A DNA stretch of 64,000 nucleotides from Telmatactis stephensoni (lineage: Eukaryota; Cnidaria; Anthozoa; Actiniaria; Isophelliidae). Position numbers and translations under genes: made by a program. The notes under the pieces were generated by a model that was not told the DNA's origin, ran no database searches, and was given only the letters and a program-made list of their open reading frames with translations. Of this stretch, positions 10,213-20,942 are shown one piece after another. The stretch covers positions 476,001 through 540,000 of the forward strand of contig JALIZF010001723.1 in NCBI GenBank assembly GCA_029948255.1, read 5' to 3'. The first letter of the stretch is position 1; each line of letters starts with the position of its first letter.

Positions 10213-11356
10213 ATTAATGCTTCTACGATGTTTGCACGGCCTTATATTAGGGCACATTGCATAGAGTTAAAGCAACGCAGTGAGATAATTGAAATAATAA
10301 TTCATGGAATAAATTGTAATGCAGACGTTTAATCACTTTAAATAAAACCCGCTTTTTAATCTTCAAACGATTGGTTCTTTCATTTTTCCCCATTCATTCG
10401 TTCATCCATACAGTTGTGGATGAATAATGTACAGTCATTTCAGGAAAGGTTGTCGCTGATCGGTCTCAAGCCTACGCGAACGACCGAAAGGGATGATAGG
10501 TAGAAATCACTGAGGCAACTATAAAATGCATATCTAATAAGTCATGCCTCGATCGAACTGGGAGTGCAGATCTTAATTCGCTGGCGGGCGGTGTGAATGG
10601 TTCAGGTCCTTAACATGACTAATCAGATATGAATTTTATAGTCGCCTCAGTGATTTCTACCCATACTCCCTCTCGGTCGAGTCGCGTAGGCTTGAGGCCA
10701 AGCAGCGACATTTTCTGAAATAACTGTACATGGAAAAATTCTCATATATACCTATTTCAAAAAGGTTATCGGGCAAGAGGCTTAACTAAACATCTTTTAG
10801 TTTTATAGTGGAGAGCTTAATTATAGGTGGCTACCAAATTAACTGTCCAGCTTCTCAACAATATATTGCCTCGAAGCTTAATAAATAAATAAATTAATTA
10901 ATTTTGTCCTTCATCTATTTTCCCGTTCGTCCAAAGTGAAAGAAACAAAGAAGTAAATACAGAAATAGCGAAAACTACGTTCCATTGTGTACCTATAAAT
11001 AACGATTGTTCACATTGCAAAGTTACGTTATGAAAGGAAGTCCTGTTAATACTTCAATGCCGCCAAACAGTCATAATATACAGAAAATTCGTCTTCGATT
11101 TAGAAAATGAACCTTGTCAAAATTTCCTTGTTTCTTCTACATTTAGAAAGTCATTCTACTGACATTAATGGAACTCCCTCCCCAACTATCCTCCCACTGC
11201 ATCCACCCTTTTAAACCGACAGGTAAGTCTACCGGATGTTAAAGAAGCAACTCTCACTGGTTAACTGCAACCGCGCCCATTGAGATATGATCACTGTTGC
11301 TTGAATAGTTTATCAATCTTTCCCAAGAAGCCACTGTCGTACATCAAACTCTAACA
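10213..11356. other. Intergenic stretch with a large palindromic element
   Basis: This holds the 3' UTR of unit A, the 303-bp inverted-repeat element at 10428-10730, and just after it (from about 10745) a one-ended fragment of the same family that begins TATATACCTATTTCAAAAAG. The last few hundred bases are the presumed promoter of unit B. No other coding signal is seen. Confidence 0.5.
10428..10730. mobile_element. MITE-like element with arms over 100 bp (family shared with 54837-55124)
   Basis: The left arm starts TGTACAGTCATTTCAGGAAA and contains TCTCAAGCCTACGCGA. The right arm is its inverted partner, ending TCTGAAATAACTGTACA. The similarity continues inward through GGTAGAAATCACTGAGGC and ACTATAAAAT, so most of the 303 bp is palindromic. 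A relative with the same CAAGCCTACGCG core lies at 54837-55124. Confidence 0.75.
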
Positions 11357-12251
11357 ATGAAGTTTACTCTCGCTTTGGTGTTCCTGTTTGGATCCATTGC
11401 CATCAATGGGGCTAGTTTAAAAGAAGATGGAGCTTTAGGAGATTCTGGAAACCAGACTTCTGCTATCAAAATTACAAAAGGTAAGATTTGAGTGCCGTAT
11501 AAAGAGTTTGTAAGCTGAAACGTGTTAGTACTGAAACCAGACTTCTTCTTTAACCTAAAACATTTGGAGGGTTTATTCTAGAAACTAGCTAACGAAAGCC
11601 AATTAAATGGGCCGTCCTTTACAACCTAAAGATTTTTTTTCTAGAATGGAGACCCACAAATTGAAACCTACACGAATCAACAGCACATCGACAAAACAAA
11701 ATCCAGGATTTGGTGATTCAAAAGATCCCGGATGCACATCGTTACAGTTGGATCGTTAGTTTGTTTGTCCTTTCAGTTTGTCTTTGTATTTTAATCGTAA
11801 TTTTTCCCACTTAAAGAAATTGTGCGTCCAATTTGACGCACAAATGTAAATTCGATGCGGCATTATTCTTCAAATTGCGGGAATCATTCTAGAATAAACC
11901 CTACATTGCTAATAATACTCCTAAGTATCATTCTTAATTTCAAATTTATTGTTTTTGGTAAGTCACATATATTACTTTGAATATCTAGGGCCTGTGCAAC
12001 GCGTTCGCGTTCTCAGCTGCGATTTAAAGTTGGTATTGGGTCGCGGACTGGTCCAGAGATGCTGTTCCTGCTTTCGGGATCCCTGTGGCACTACTAAATA
12101 TTGTACAAAGAATTGCAGTGGAGCTGGGTGGTGGTTCAAAAACTGTAGTAGTATCTGTAAAACTAAAACGAAATGGTGTAATTCAAGCTGTATAGGATGC
12201 TATGATAAGTCTATTAAACTTAAAGGAATACCACGCATCGGGCGACGATAA
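11357..12251 (+). CDS. Secreted cysteine-rich peptide precursor, 12 cysteines (unit B)
   Basis: Two exons are supported, 11357-11480 and 11989-12251, joined in phase 1 for 128 residues. Exon 1 begins MKFTLALVFLFGSIAING, a clear signal peptide, followed by a short propeptide that is much less acidic than in units A and C. The last exon has 12 cysteines, C-x13-CC-x-C-x4-C-x5-C-x3-C-x9-C-x3-C-x6-C-x3-C-x2-C, with AGWWFKNC and TKWC matching the family hallmarks. No acidic middle exon was found. A segment after a TTCTAG acceptor at about 11645 stops in the required frame and may be its decayed remnant. AATAAA near 12371 is a candidate polyadenylation signal. The function is unknown. Confidence 0.82.
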
Positions 12252-14588
12252 TTAAGGACTCGATTGGACAAGATCAGAATGACTTAAATACGATTACTGT
12301 TAACTGCATTTTCGTTTTATATTGTAATGTGGTATATTAATGCTTTGGAAAATGCTTATAAGATATTTTTAAATAAAAGTTTGATTTGTATCATTCATTC
12401 AACCCCTTGCTCGTTCATTCATCCTTCGTACAAATTTAATCGACTGTTTCGTGTTAAACGAATTAAAGAAACAACACCTATAACTTCGATCACAGCTGAA
12501 CGGGATTCAGCTAGTGTCCTCAGAAAGTCGTTTTGATGAAGCTGAAGCTTTTTTCACGCAAACTGCTGAAGAAAGTGAAACACGGAACGCATTATTCGGA
12601 TTACACAACAGAAATGAAATTTACATTACAATATTTTGTCAATAAATCACGCAACAAGAGGATTGCATTGGATGATGAGCGAATATCAGGGAGGACTTGA
12701 CAGAGGAGAAGGAAGAGAAAGATATCGGACTCCAACACAGTTGTTCAGTATTACAATACAGAGATCGATAGTAAAGTAGTCAAGTCATTACAAAATTTTG
12801 TCTATAGGTCACGCAGTCTTAATCAAGATAGATATATAATAGGAGAATATATTTTAATTTTGAACCAATGTGCAAGAAAACTGGGGGGGAGGGGTGATCA
12901 ATAAACCGATTTGGATTCGGTTTACTTGAAAGAGAACTCTGAATGAAAAAGATTCACGTACACATTTACCCATTTACAGTGTGCTGTCAAGCCCAACTCC
13001 GCATCGGACTGAAACATTCACTCCGACTCATTATACGCGGTTTCAGTGGTTGACCAACCAAAATCAATGAGAAATACCAAATAAATTGTCAATTAAAACT
13101 GAAATTCCCATCAATTAACTGCCCTTTGATGGTCTTCGATGATAAACCCAGATTAAGAGAATGTTTAATTGTCATAAAACACCTGGTATATATGCGGTTA
13201 TGTGAATATATATACATCATTGTATATATATATAAATTGTAATTAAAACTTAAATTCCCATCAATTAGTTCCCCTTTGATGGTCTTCGATGATAAACACA
13301 GTTTAAGAGAATGTTTAATTTTCATAAAACACCTATTTCTATATGCGGTTATGTGAATATATATACATTAATATATTAGAATACACTTATAATATTGATA
13401 TTCATAAAGGACTAACTATAAAGACACTTGCTTTCTTTCGCATCAGGGTTGCCTTTTCAACACGAGGGTTTGCCATAAACGTGAAAAGTTACTCTTTCAT
13501 TTAAGTGCCAAATGCACACCGACAGGTGCAAAAATGTTGGTCAGGCGATCCTCTCTTCACTGAGGCCACTGTATCAGTAGCACTAGGGCTGTCCTACCTT
13601 ATTGTAAATAGGATCTTGGTACAATCATTGCCAAAATACTTGGCACGACTTGGTGTTTTATGTTGTACGTTAAAATGTAGTTAAAGGTGCCCGTCCCCCT
13701 CACTCTGTACAATGTTGCCATAAAATCCTGGAACGTGACTTGACCCTGTATCAGGCTGACAGACCTACTGGCTATTGTAAGAAACCGCAACATTGTACAA
13801 AAAGCACGTCAACCTCAATATCTTACCAACTAATTATGGCAATGATTGTAGCCTGCTGCGAATAAAGCCGCCTCGATCATATCGCGTGCAGTAAAATGGC
13901 TGCTGCATATATTCGTAGGCTAGAGTCTTAAGGTAATTTATTGAACAAATTTGAAGCTTTCCATTGAGCCGCTGTTTTCCGAAGGAAAAGTCAGTTTTGA
14001 TCATTTGTATTGGTTTTTTGTTGTATGAACCCTCGCAATTACTTCCGATAGATAAAAATTTACTGCCAATTGATTACAATGAGTTTGTTTATAACAATAA
14101 AGTTCTTCGATTCGTATATGTTCAGTACAGGTTTGTTGTACGAAGTGTGTTCCCTGCATGGATATGGTTTTAGAAGGAACAAATGAATGTCATAGGGGAA
14201 GAGAAATGGATCGGTTGAAATCCCCCCTTTGTCCCTCAATCAAACTACCTCTTATAGCCTTCCCGGTACAAAACGGATATCTTCCTGCTTCGCATAATCC
14301 TGGTCGAGTGAAACTAAAACACCTATAAAACACAGACAATTCTTAAGATGACACACCCTGGGTGCGAGAGATCAGTTGGCTCACGTTAAGTGTTGTTAAC
14401 AATTCTCTGGGAGGAATCCGGCGCTCGCCTTCCAAATCTCTGGCACCCAAAGTAAAGGTGACATCGTCTGCTCGACAGTGGCACTCATTTCGCGCGCCAC
14501 GCCTTAACTTTCTTTCACAGATACCTCTCTAAGCAGGACAGATATACCTCTAGTCCTGAATGTTCTCCTCAAGCAGAAAGTTAATTGT
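12252..14588. other. Intergenic stretch with tandem and inverted repeats, no gene seen
   Basis: It contains the 3' UTR of unit B, the tandem duplication at 13083-13372 and an imperfect inverted pair around ACAATCATTGCCA (about 13622 and 13840). The latter motif, followed by AATTAGTTGGTA, also occurs near 3430-3460 inside the beta-lactamase-like intron, so it marks a dispersed repeat. Confidence 0.5.
13083..13372. repeat. Two-copy tandem repeat, period about 150 bp
   Basis: The blocks 13083-13233 and 13234-13372 share CTTTGATGGTCTTCGATGAT, AAGAGAATGTTTAATT and TATGCGGTTATGTGAATATA at matching positions, with scattered differences. The block is non-coding. Confidence 0.85.
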
Positions 14589-16238
14589 CTATACTCGCAC
14601 AGCAGAGTCGCCCAGATGAGGAACAGCAAAACCCGGTGATAAACCATTACCCGTTGCAGGCTTAAAGTAAAATGCCATCAATGACCCTAATCTTTGTTCA
14701 AAGCATGATGGAGCGAACCCTCTGCCTTGTAGAACAAGCTTTTCACCCATGTAGTACAGAGAGACTACACGGGAGCCTCTGTAAACCAACTTTGCGCCTT
14801 CTTCTTTTATTGTAGCTTGGAAATATTTCACGTCCTTTGCTGAGTAGGGGTTGACACGTGTTACATTGAATGTGCCACAATACATCTTAGAGTCCACTGG
14901 AAATTTTCCTTTTTCGATCTCGTGAAAAAGGGTGGAGTTGAAAACTGGTAGAAGAATTTTGTAGACTTGATCGACGATGGTGTTGGCGATCATTGCCCCT
15001 TTTGTGAAATTACTGACCGAACTCAAAAAGAAATTGAAGCCCAGCTGTATTTCAGGGATGAGGCTCATCAAAGCAGAATACGAATCAATGGAACCACCTT
15101 TGGTACGAACCAGAAAATTCTCGCGTAAGAATATTTCCCATGGAGAGCCCCAAATTGCTTGCCCATCTGGGGAAATACTGGACGGAGCAAGAATTTCTCG
15201 CAGTGTTCTTATCTTAACGAACTTTTCATTTTTCTTAGCTCCTACTAAAAACATTCCAAAACGTGCTAAGTCTTCAATTGTGGAGTACATTTGACCAGAT
15301 GGGGCAAGGAAGCCGATGTTCATAAAAGGAAGAATGTTCCCATGCTCATCGTAGGAAAATGCCATGTTTTCTTGCACACTTTTATTAATATCGAAACCAG
15401 TATTCTTCAAACCTAATGGAGATAAAATATTGTCTTTTGTCCACTCTTCAAATGTCGTGTTAAGGAGGTTTTCTGGCAACAAACGACCCAGCAAGGCATA
15501 GCCAAGGTTGCTGTAAGAGGCCACAGTACCTGGTTCCACTACAAGGCTTCTGTTTTTCAAGTAACGCAGTTGTTCCTCTGTGGTTTCGTTATTCATACAT
15601 GTAACGCAAGGTGCCTCACGCGGCAAACCTGACAATTGATTTGCAATTTGTCTCAGCGTGATATTTTCTCTTGTGAATGGATTATTGATGACAAAACTTG
15701 GCGCGTATTTATTTAGTGGATCATCGAGAGAAGAAATCTTTCCTTGCTCGTATAACATATATGCCATCAATACAGCAAACACTTTGGTAACACTTCCAAT
15801 ACGATAGTGAGTTTTATTATCCGGCTTTTCGCCGCCAAGAGTTTTTCTTCCGTAATGCCCAGTCCATATTATAGAATTTCGGTAAAATATATTAGCAGAG
15901 ATCGCAGGCAATCCGTCCGTATTCACTTGACGTTCAAACAATGAGTTAATCTTTTGGAAAATTTCTTGAAGATCATTCGGTAGAGGTGCTGGTAGAGGGA
16001 GTAGAAGTGGAGGCAATTCAGGACATAAGCTACGCGCCGGTGATTTACTTTGCTGATTACTCTCTTGGGATGATGACGCTCGACTTTTTTCCCATGCAAA
16101 TAGACAGGTCATTACAATAGCCAAGGCACAAGCGAGTATCAGCACAACCACAAGAACAGTACGAGCTCGTTTTGACTTGATGAATCTCTCCTGAGGTACA
16201 AGGTTCTCCATGCTGACCTTGTTTGTGACCACAGCCAT
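14589..16238 (-). CDS. Transmembrane beta-lactamase-like serine hydrolase (LACTBL1-like), single exon
   Basis: This 549-residue frame is uninterrupted and is a full-length paralogue of the gene at 1571-4599. A membrane segment lies at about residues 27-48 (VLVVVLILACALAIVMTCLF), followed by a Ser/Gln/Pro-rich stalk. The catalytic-type motifs are intact: SVTK in YRIGSVTKVF, YSN in YSNLGYALLG, and RTKGGSIDSYSA in the third-motif region. It has no intron where the plus-strand paralogue has one (the junction residues there are APSGQMYST). It therefore either lost the intron, arose by retrocopying, or keeps the ancestral state. All expected regions are present, so I see no sign of decay. It lies on the opposite strand, with the peptide cluster between it and its paralogues. 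The substrate is unknown. Confidence 0.93.
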   Translation of the reverse strand: MAVVTNKVSMENLVPQERFIKSKRARTVLVVVLILACALAIVMTCLFAWEKSRASSSQESNQQSKSPARSLCPELPPLLLPLPAPLPNDLQEIFQKINSLFERQVNTDGLPAISANIFYRNSIIWTGHYGRKTLGGEKPDNKTHYRIGSVTKVFAVLMAYMLYEQGKISSLDDPLNKYAPSFVINNPFTRENITLRQIANQLSGLPREAPCVTCMNNETTEEQLRYLKNRSLVVEPGTVASYSNLGYALLGRLLPENLLNTTFEEWTKDNILSPLGLKNTGFDINKSVQENMAFSYDEHGNILPFMNIGFLAPSGQMYSTIEDLARFGMFLVGAKKNEKFVKIRTLREILAPSSISPDGQAIWGSPWEIFLRENFLVRTKGGSIDSYSALMSLIPEIQLGFNFFLSSVSNFTKGAMIANTIVDQVYKILLPVFNSTLFHEIEKGKFPVDSKMYCGTFNVTRVNPYSAKDVKYFQATIKEEGAKLVYRGSRVVSLYYMGEKLVLQGRGFAPSCFEQRLGSLMAFYFKPATGNGLSPGFAVPHLGDSAVRV

Positions 16239-18847
16239 CGTACTGATTCGTTATATTAATACTTGACCAAATAAAACCTCCACAAATCAGACCGCGTTTA
16301 CAAATACCATTGGGCTCTAAGTTACCACAGCGAGGTCTTCAGTTTCAAAAGGGCTTGATTCTTGATAGCATCTCTGCTTGAAAAATTGATCTGATGTTGT
16401 AAAAGGATCCTCAAGAACGTAGTTGAAGTACAAAAACCATGCTGAGCACATCAGAAACAATTTGGAGACAGCTGGGGATCGATTTGAAATCCACCTACAT
16501 TTGCATTACAAAACACCAACTGTCATGTGCCACTTTAAAGTAAACAAACTCAACCTTTTAATTTCATTCACATCAACAAACCCACCGGGAGAAATTGACG
16601 TGGAAAAAACTGCCACGATAAAGAACCTGTGTACACAAATCCCGCTCGTGAGATAAAATCTGATTATCTGTGACAAATTCAACGTGAAGAGCCAGCTTTA
16701 AGTCGCTCAAGTTCAAATGAAATTACGTTTGTTAAAATTGGATTTTGATTATCCTAATCAACACATTGTTGACAACTTATTGGACGCCAGGCAGGTCACA
16801 GATCAATCATCAACGGACTTGTACAAGAAAAGAAACAGAGAACAACTGTAAAAACATTGCCATAATATCATACATAAAACCTAAGGGTGTTTTTTACATC
16901 TAAATACCAAGATGTCTTAGCTAAGTAGTACATTCCTTTGTTGTTCCTTGAAAAATGCTTCAGTAACACTCAATTAACATCAATTAGACTGTTAAATGAA
17001 GTTAAGGGTGCCTCAAAATAAAAACAGATGGAAGTAGGTAATACCATATATGGCCTCTGAATATTATTGTTACAATATTGCAACATTTCATTATTGTCTC
17101 TACTTATATCGTTTAAGGCACGTTCCATCGATCTCAAATTAAACATCTGGAAATCTCATTGCCAAATGTCTGTTGAACGACTGTTTTTCAATTATTTCTT
17201 ATTATAAGTATCTGCATGTTATTGTAAAAGCCACTGAGGCAGGACTGAAAACTTCCTTTTGCCCACAGGCTGTTGGGACTCTTATAATTATGCTTATTCT
17301 AAGATCGCCTTTTTTCAGTGAACAGGAGCTGATTTCATTAACAATGCATTAGCAAAACGTTTTAGATAGGAAATAATTATCATCATTGATATGGCTGACA
17401 CTTGGCCGGGAGATCGAGAAATTAAACGCGAAGATTCGAAGCAGAGAACTGTCATGATCTGTGATTGGATATTCTGGAAGAATGTTACATGTAGGTGAAA
17501 GAGAAATTATCAAGAGATCGTTTCACATAATGAAGAAGCTGTGAAAATTTACACTGACGTCCTATAAACAAAAAAACTTGATTATGTACAAAAGGGATTT
17601 CTCAAAATATAATATAGCCGGACCTTCACTTAATACCACCTCTCCTAAGTGACCACCTCTCTTATGCGACCAGTTTTCGAAAATATCAAATTTCCCTTAC
17701 AAATCATATATTGGCACCTCCTGTAGGCAACCACCTCTTGTAAGCGCCCGCGAACACTTTTGACAGGGTCGACCCATATACCCCTTTGCAAAATGAAATC
17801 ACGCAAAAATATTTGGTCTTTTCATGCATCACGGATAATTCAAAAATCTCTTTCACGTTCGCAAAAAATCAAAATTTGCTTTCACGTGGACGCAAAAAGA
17901 TTTTAGAACTTAAATCACGTTTCGCGTCAAAATAAATCAGCCATTTACGTTTCACGCGAAAGGTGTAGGGGGCCCTGTTTTCAAACTCCCATTTAGGCGA
18001 CAAGTTGATACATAATTAATCCTCTCTCTCACCATGCTAGTTCCACAATTTGCTGCAATGTTATATCGGATAAATTCTTTTTAACATACTGAAGATACAC
18101 TTTTATTACAGTAAAATATACATGACTCTCTTTCAAGAAGAATCAATGATTACATCCGTTATAGCTACAAGCTGCAGTTTCTGTATGACCAAAAATTTCG
18201 ACCCCCTCCACTCTTAAGAGACCACCTAAACTTGATATTTAGGTTTGGCTGTATCTCGATAATGTGACAACTAGGATGAAAATTCGGAGAGAAAATCAGA
18301 TCCTTACCATTTTTTTAAGTCTCCGGTAGATTACTTCTAAGTGATTATAATCTTAGACTCTGTCAATCACACACATACTTTTTAATTCTAGTCATTTAGA
18401 ATTTGAATTGGGATGAGATAAGATGACCATATAGTTTACTTTTGTGATGCAAAAAAAATTTGCCTGTCGAAGGAATGTCAAAGCCTGTTTTCAGTAGCGA
18501 CGCAAGACGACGCAGTATTTTTCTCTTGCGTCACTAGTGAGAACCAGGCTAAAAAATACTACCTGAAAGCGTTTCAATTATGGATGAAAATTAAATTTTA
18601 CTTGTGCTTATGAATAGCTAATAAAGACGAACCTCTAAGTGAGCTTTTAACTACAAAGAAAACTTTGCAGTGCTGTATCCGACAGTCTTCATCAAGGTGA
18701 ATTGTCGCAAGGACAGGTATAGCTAAAGTTATCGTAACATGAATATTTAGCGTAAAACCGCGCCCTAGCTACGTATTGTTAGCCGTACGTGAAAGGCGGA
18801 CAGAGGAACAACATAACTTAGATATATATATGGATCCAACGAAAGCG

Positions 18848-18969
18848 GAAAGGTTTTGGGGACCATTGCCTTGACAAACTACCACTGGTTTTACCTTCCG
18901 TGTGCTCAAAATAGCTCTTTATATGCCTCATAGTTTTAAGTTAGCACAAGTGCTTTCTAATCCGAAAGA
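18848..18969 (+). repeat. 122-bp direct repeat, copy 1
   Basis: This copy aligns without gaps to 19234-19355, 386 bp downstream, with only about one visible difference (GTGTGCTC against GTGTACTC). The 264 bp between the copies is unique. The pair looks like a recent partial tandem duplication rather than LTRs, because no TG...CA ends or internal coding region are seen. Confidence 0.85.
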
Positions 18970-19233
18970 CAATTATTTCAGCGAACGCGGATTTAGCGGA
19001 CTTTACAGCTCTTTTCTTTTACGTTGCCTCGAGGCTATTTATAAAACAGCTACCGGTAGCCATGACAGCATACGGTCACTCAGTAGTTACGTATATTTTA
19101 CGTGTATAGGCACGTTTCCGTGCAGTATTCCCGCACAATACCTATTTCTTCACGCAAGAACCGCACGGAGCAAGCTGAGTTTAAAGGTGACAAGGGTCAC
19201 AATACAGTAAAAATCCGCATAAACTAAAACCGC

Positions 19234-19355
19234 GAAAGGTTTTGGGGACCATTGCCTTGACAAACTACCACTGGTTTTACCTTCCGTGTACTCAAAATAG
19301 CTCTTTATATGCCTCATAGTTTTAAGTTAGCACAAGTGCTTTCTAATCCGAAAGA
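19234..19355 (+). repeat. 122-bp direct repeat, copy 2
   Basis: This is the second copy of the sequence at 18848-18969, starting GAAAGGTTTTGGGGACCATT. After the copy ends, the flank diverges into an ATT-microsatellite region. Confidence 0.85.
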
Positions 19356-20003
19356 TTAGACCCTACTGAAAATCGCTTTGCGAGTAGGTTTCCTGGGTAA
19401 ATTTATCATCATTATTATTATTATTATTATTGTTGTTATTATTATTATTATTGTTTAAAAATAGATAAAAAACATCAAATGTATATAGTTAAAAAAATAA
19501 TTAGCATTGCTATTAGATCTACTTATTTCATATTTTGTAAAAGAAACAAGAATTGGGATAATCCCGACCTGATGAAATTTTAAACTTGTTACTAACAATA
19601 TAGATATAATATGTAGCTTTAAAGATATTATGTATATATGTATATGTATTTTTAGTAGTATTGTCAGTTCTGGTAGCCAGTTGTAAATTACCTGTTAAGT
19701 GAGATTTACAATTGTATTTTATGAGATAAAACATATGAATAAAGTTTTCATTATTATTATTATTAAACTCTGTCAAAGGCTGAAATGGTTTATTATATAC
19801 CCTTGTCGATACGCGCGCTCTGATTGGCTGAAAGCTGTGCTTTATCAGAAAACGGAGCACAGTTCTGATGTCAGCAGCTGCGCCTGCTCGACCGCGCGCG
19901 CACCTCATAGTTTGAATTTTTGTAGGCCTGGGAGAAAATCGAACTTTTTCCCTTGAATATTTACTTCAAAATATATAATAAAACAAATAGAACATCTTTT
20001 TTC

Positions 20004-20126
20004 GTGCTCCGTTCATTAATACAGCACTTAGGAAGTGCCGAGAGCACTCAAGAAGTGTGGAGTGCTCTCCTTACACTTCTTTCGTGCTCTCGTCACTTCC
20101 TGCGTGCTGTATTACTGAACGGAGCA
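20004..20126. repeat. Long palindrome near a GCGCGCTCTGATTGG element
   Basis: The left arm GTGCTCCGTTCATTAATACA and the right arm TGTATTACTGAACGGAGCA are inverted repeats. They continue through GCACTTAGGAAGTG and GAGAGCAC to a short loop. About 200 bp upstream (19812) is the motif GCGCGCTCTGATTGG, which also precedes the palindrome at 27221-27410 and, as a variant, the repeat-rich DNA at 58106. All three may belong to one element family. Confidence 0.75.
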
Positions 20127-20796
20127 GGGAAAAAGCTGTGTGGTTCTTATATATTGGGTGCTTAATTGCTCAATTTTCAGCGCGGTGGTTCTTAATCCTC
20201 CTCAGTTTCTGGTATACGGGTTTTTACTGAGTGTATTCTAAATGACGATAATTGTTCTACTTGTAGACAAATATAGTCCCACCAGCCCCCTTTGTGTTCC
20301 CTGTTACACTTATCAGTTTCATAAAAAGTTAGTACTAGTAAGCTGCATCCACATGAGCAAGTTTCTCCTAACAATTTTTCCATGACAAGAAAACTTGCAT
20401 ACTCGTTTTGGGACGACAAAAAATTGTCATTTTTTCTTATCAAGTTGCCTTGTTGGAAAGGTGGGGTGAAAGCTTTTTCGGTCTGTCAAGGAAAAATTGT
20501 CAAGGTAAAGATTTGCTCGTTCAGATAGACGACAACAAAAACTTGACAACTATCATTCCTCCTTGCAAAGTAAAGTAAAGCGACCATATTTTACATCGAT
20601 AACTCGTGACAGTAATTTGAGTAACCGATAAATCGTTGTCCCCGCAATGGTAAAAAACGCACACGTTTTCTACCTATTGCCAAAAAAAGGAAAAAAAACA
20701 AACCAACAACCCAACAACAACAACAACTGCAACAAACACGAAACTAGAAAAGCAACAAAGATGTCCCAAATTTTTGCCCATTTCCTACGATACGAA

Positions 20797-20942
20797 CTGG
20801 ACAAAATGTAGGAAAACACGTTTTCCTAGATATTGAAGAGATATTTTTACTACCACAGGAATTGCATTTTCCTAGATATTTCCAATCTTTTCATTTTCCT
20901 ATGATAGGAAATATCTTGGAAATAAGTACATTTTGTCCAGTT
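20797..20942. repeat. Inverted-repeat element with TTTCCTA motifs
   Basis: AACTGGACAAAATGTA at the left and TACATTTTGTCCAGTT at the right are exact inverted repeats. Inside and just outside are repeated TTTCCTAGATATTT motifs and CCTATGATAGGAAA palindromes extending to about 20995. It is a non-coding element, probably a small non-autonomous transposon. Confidence 0.65.

Noticed and set aside
19528..19956. Frames up to 126 codons on both strands
   Set aside because: They are low-complexity ATT/AAT-rich sequence next to a microsatellite and a palindromic element, with no protein features.
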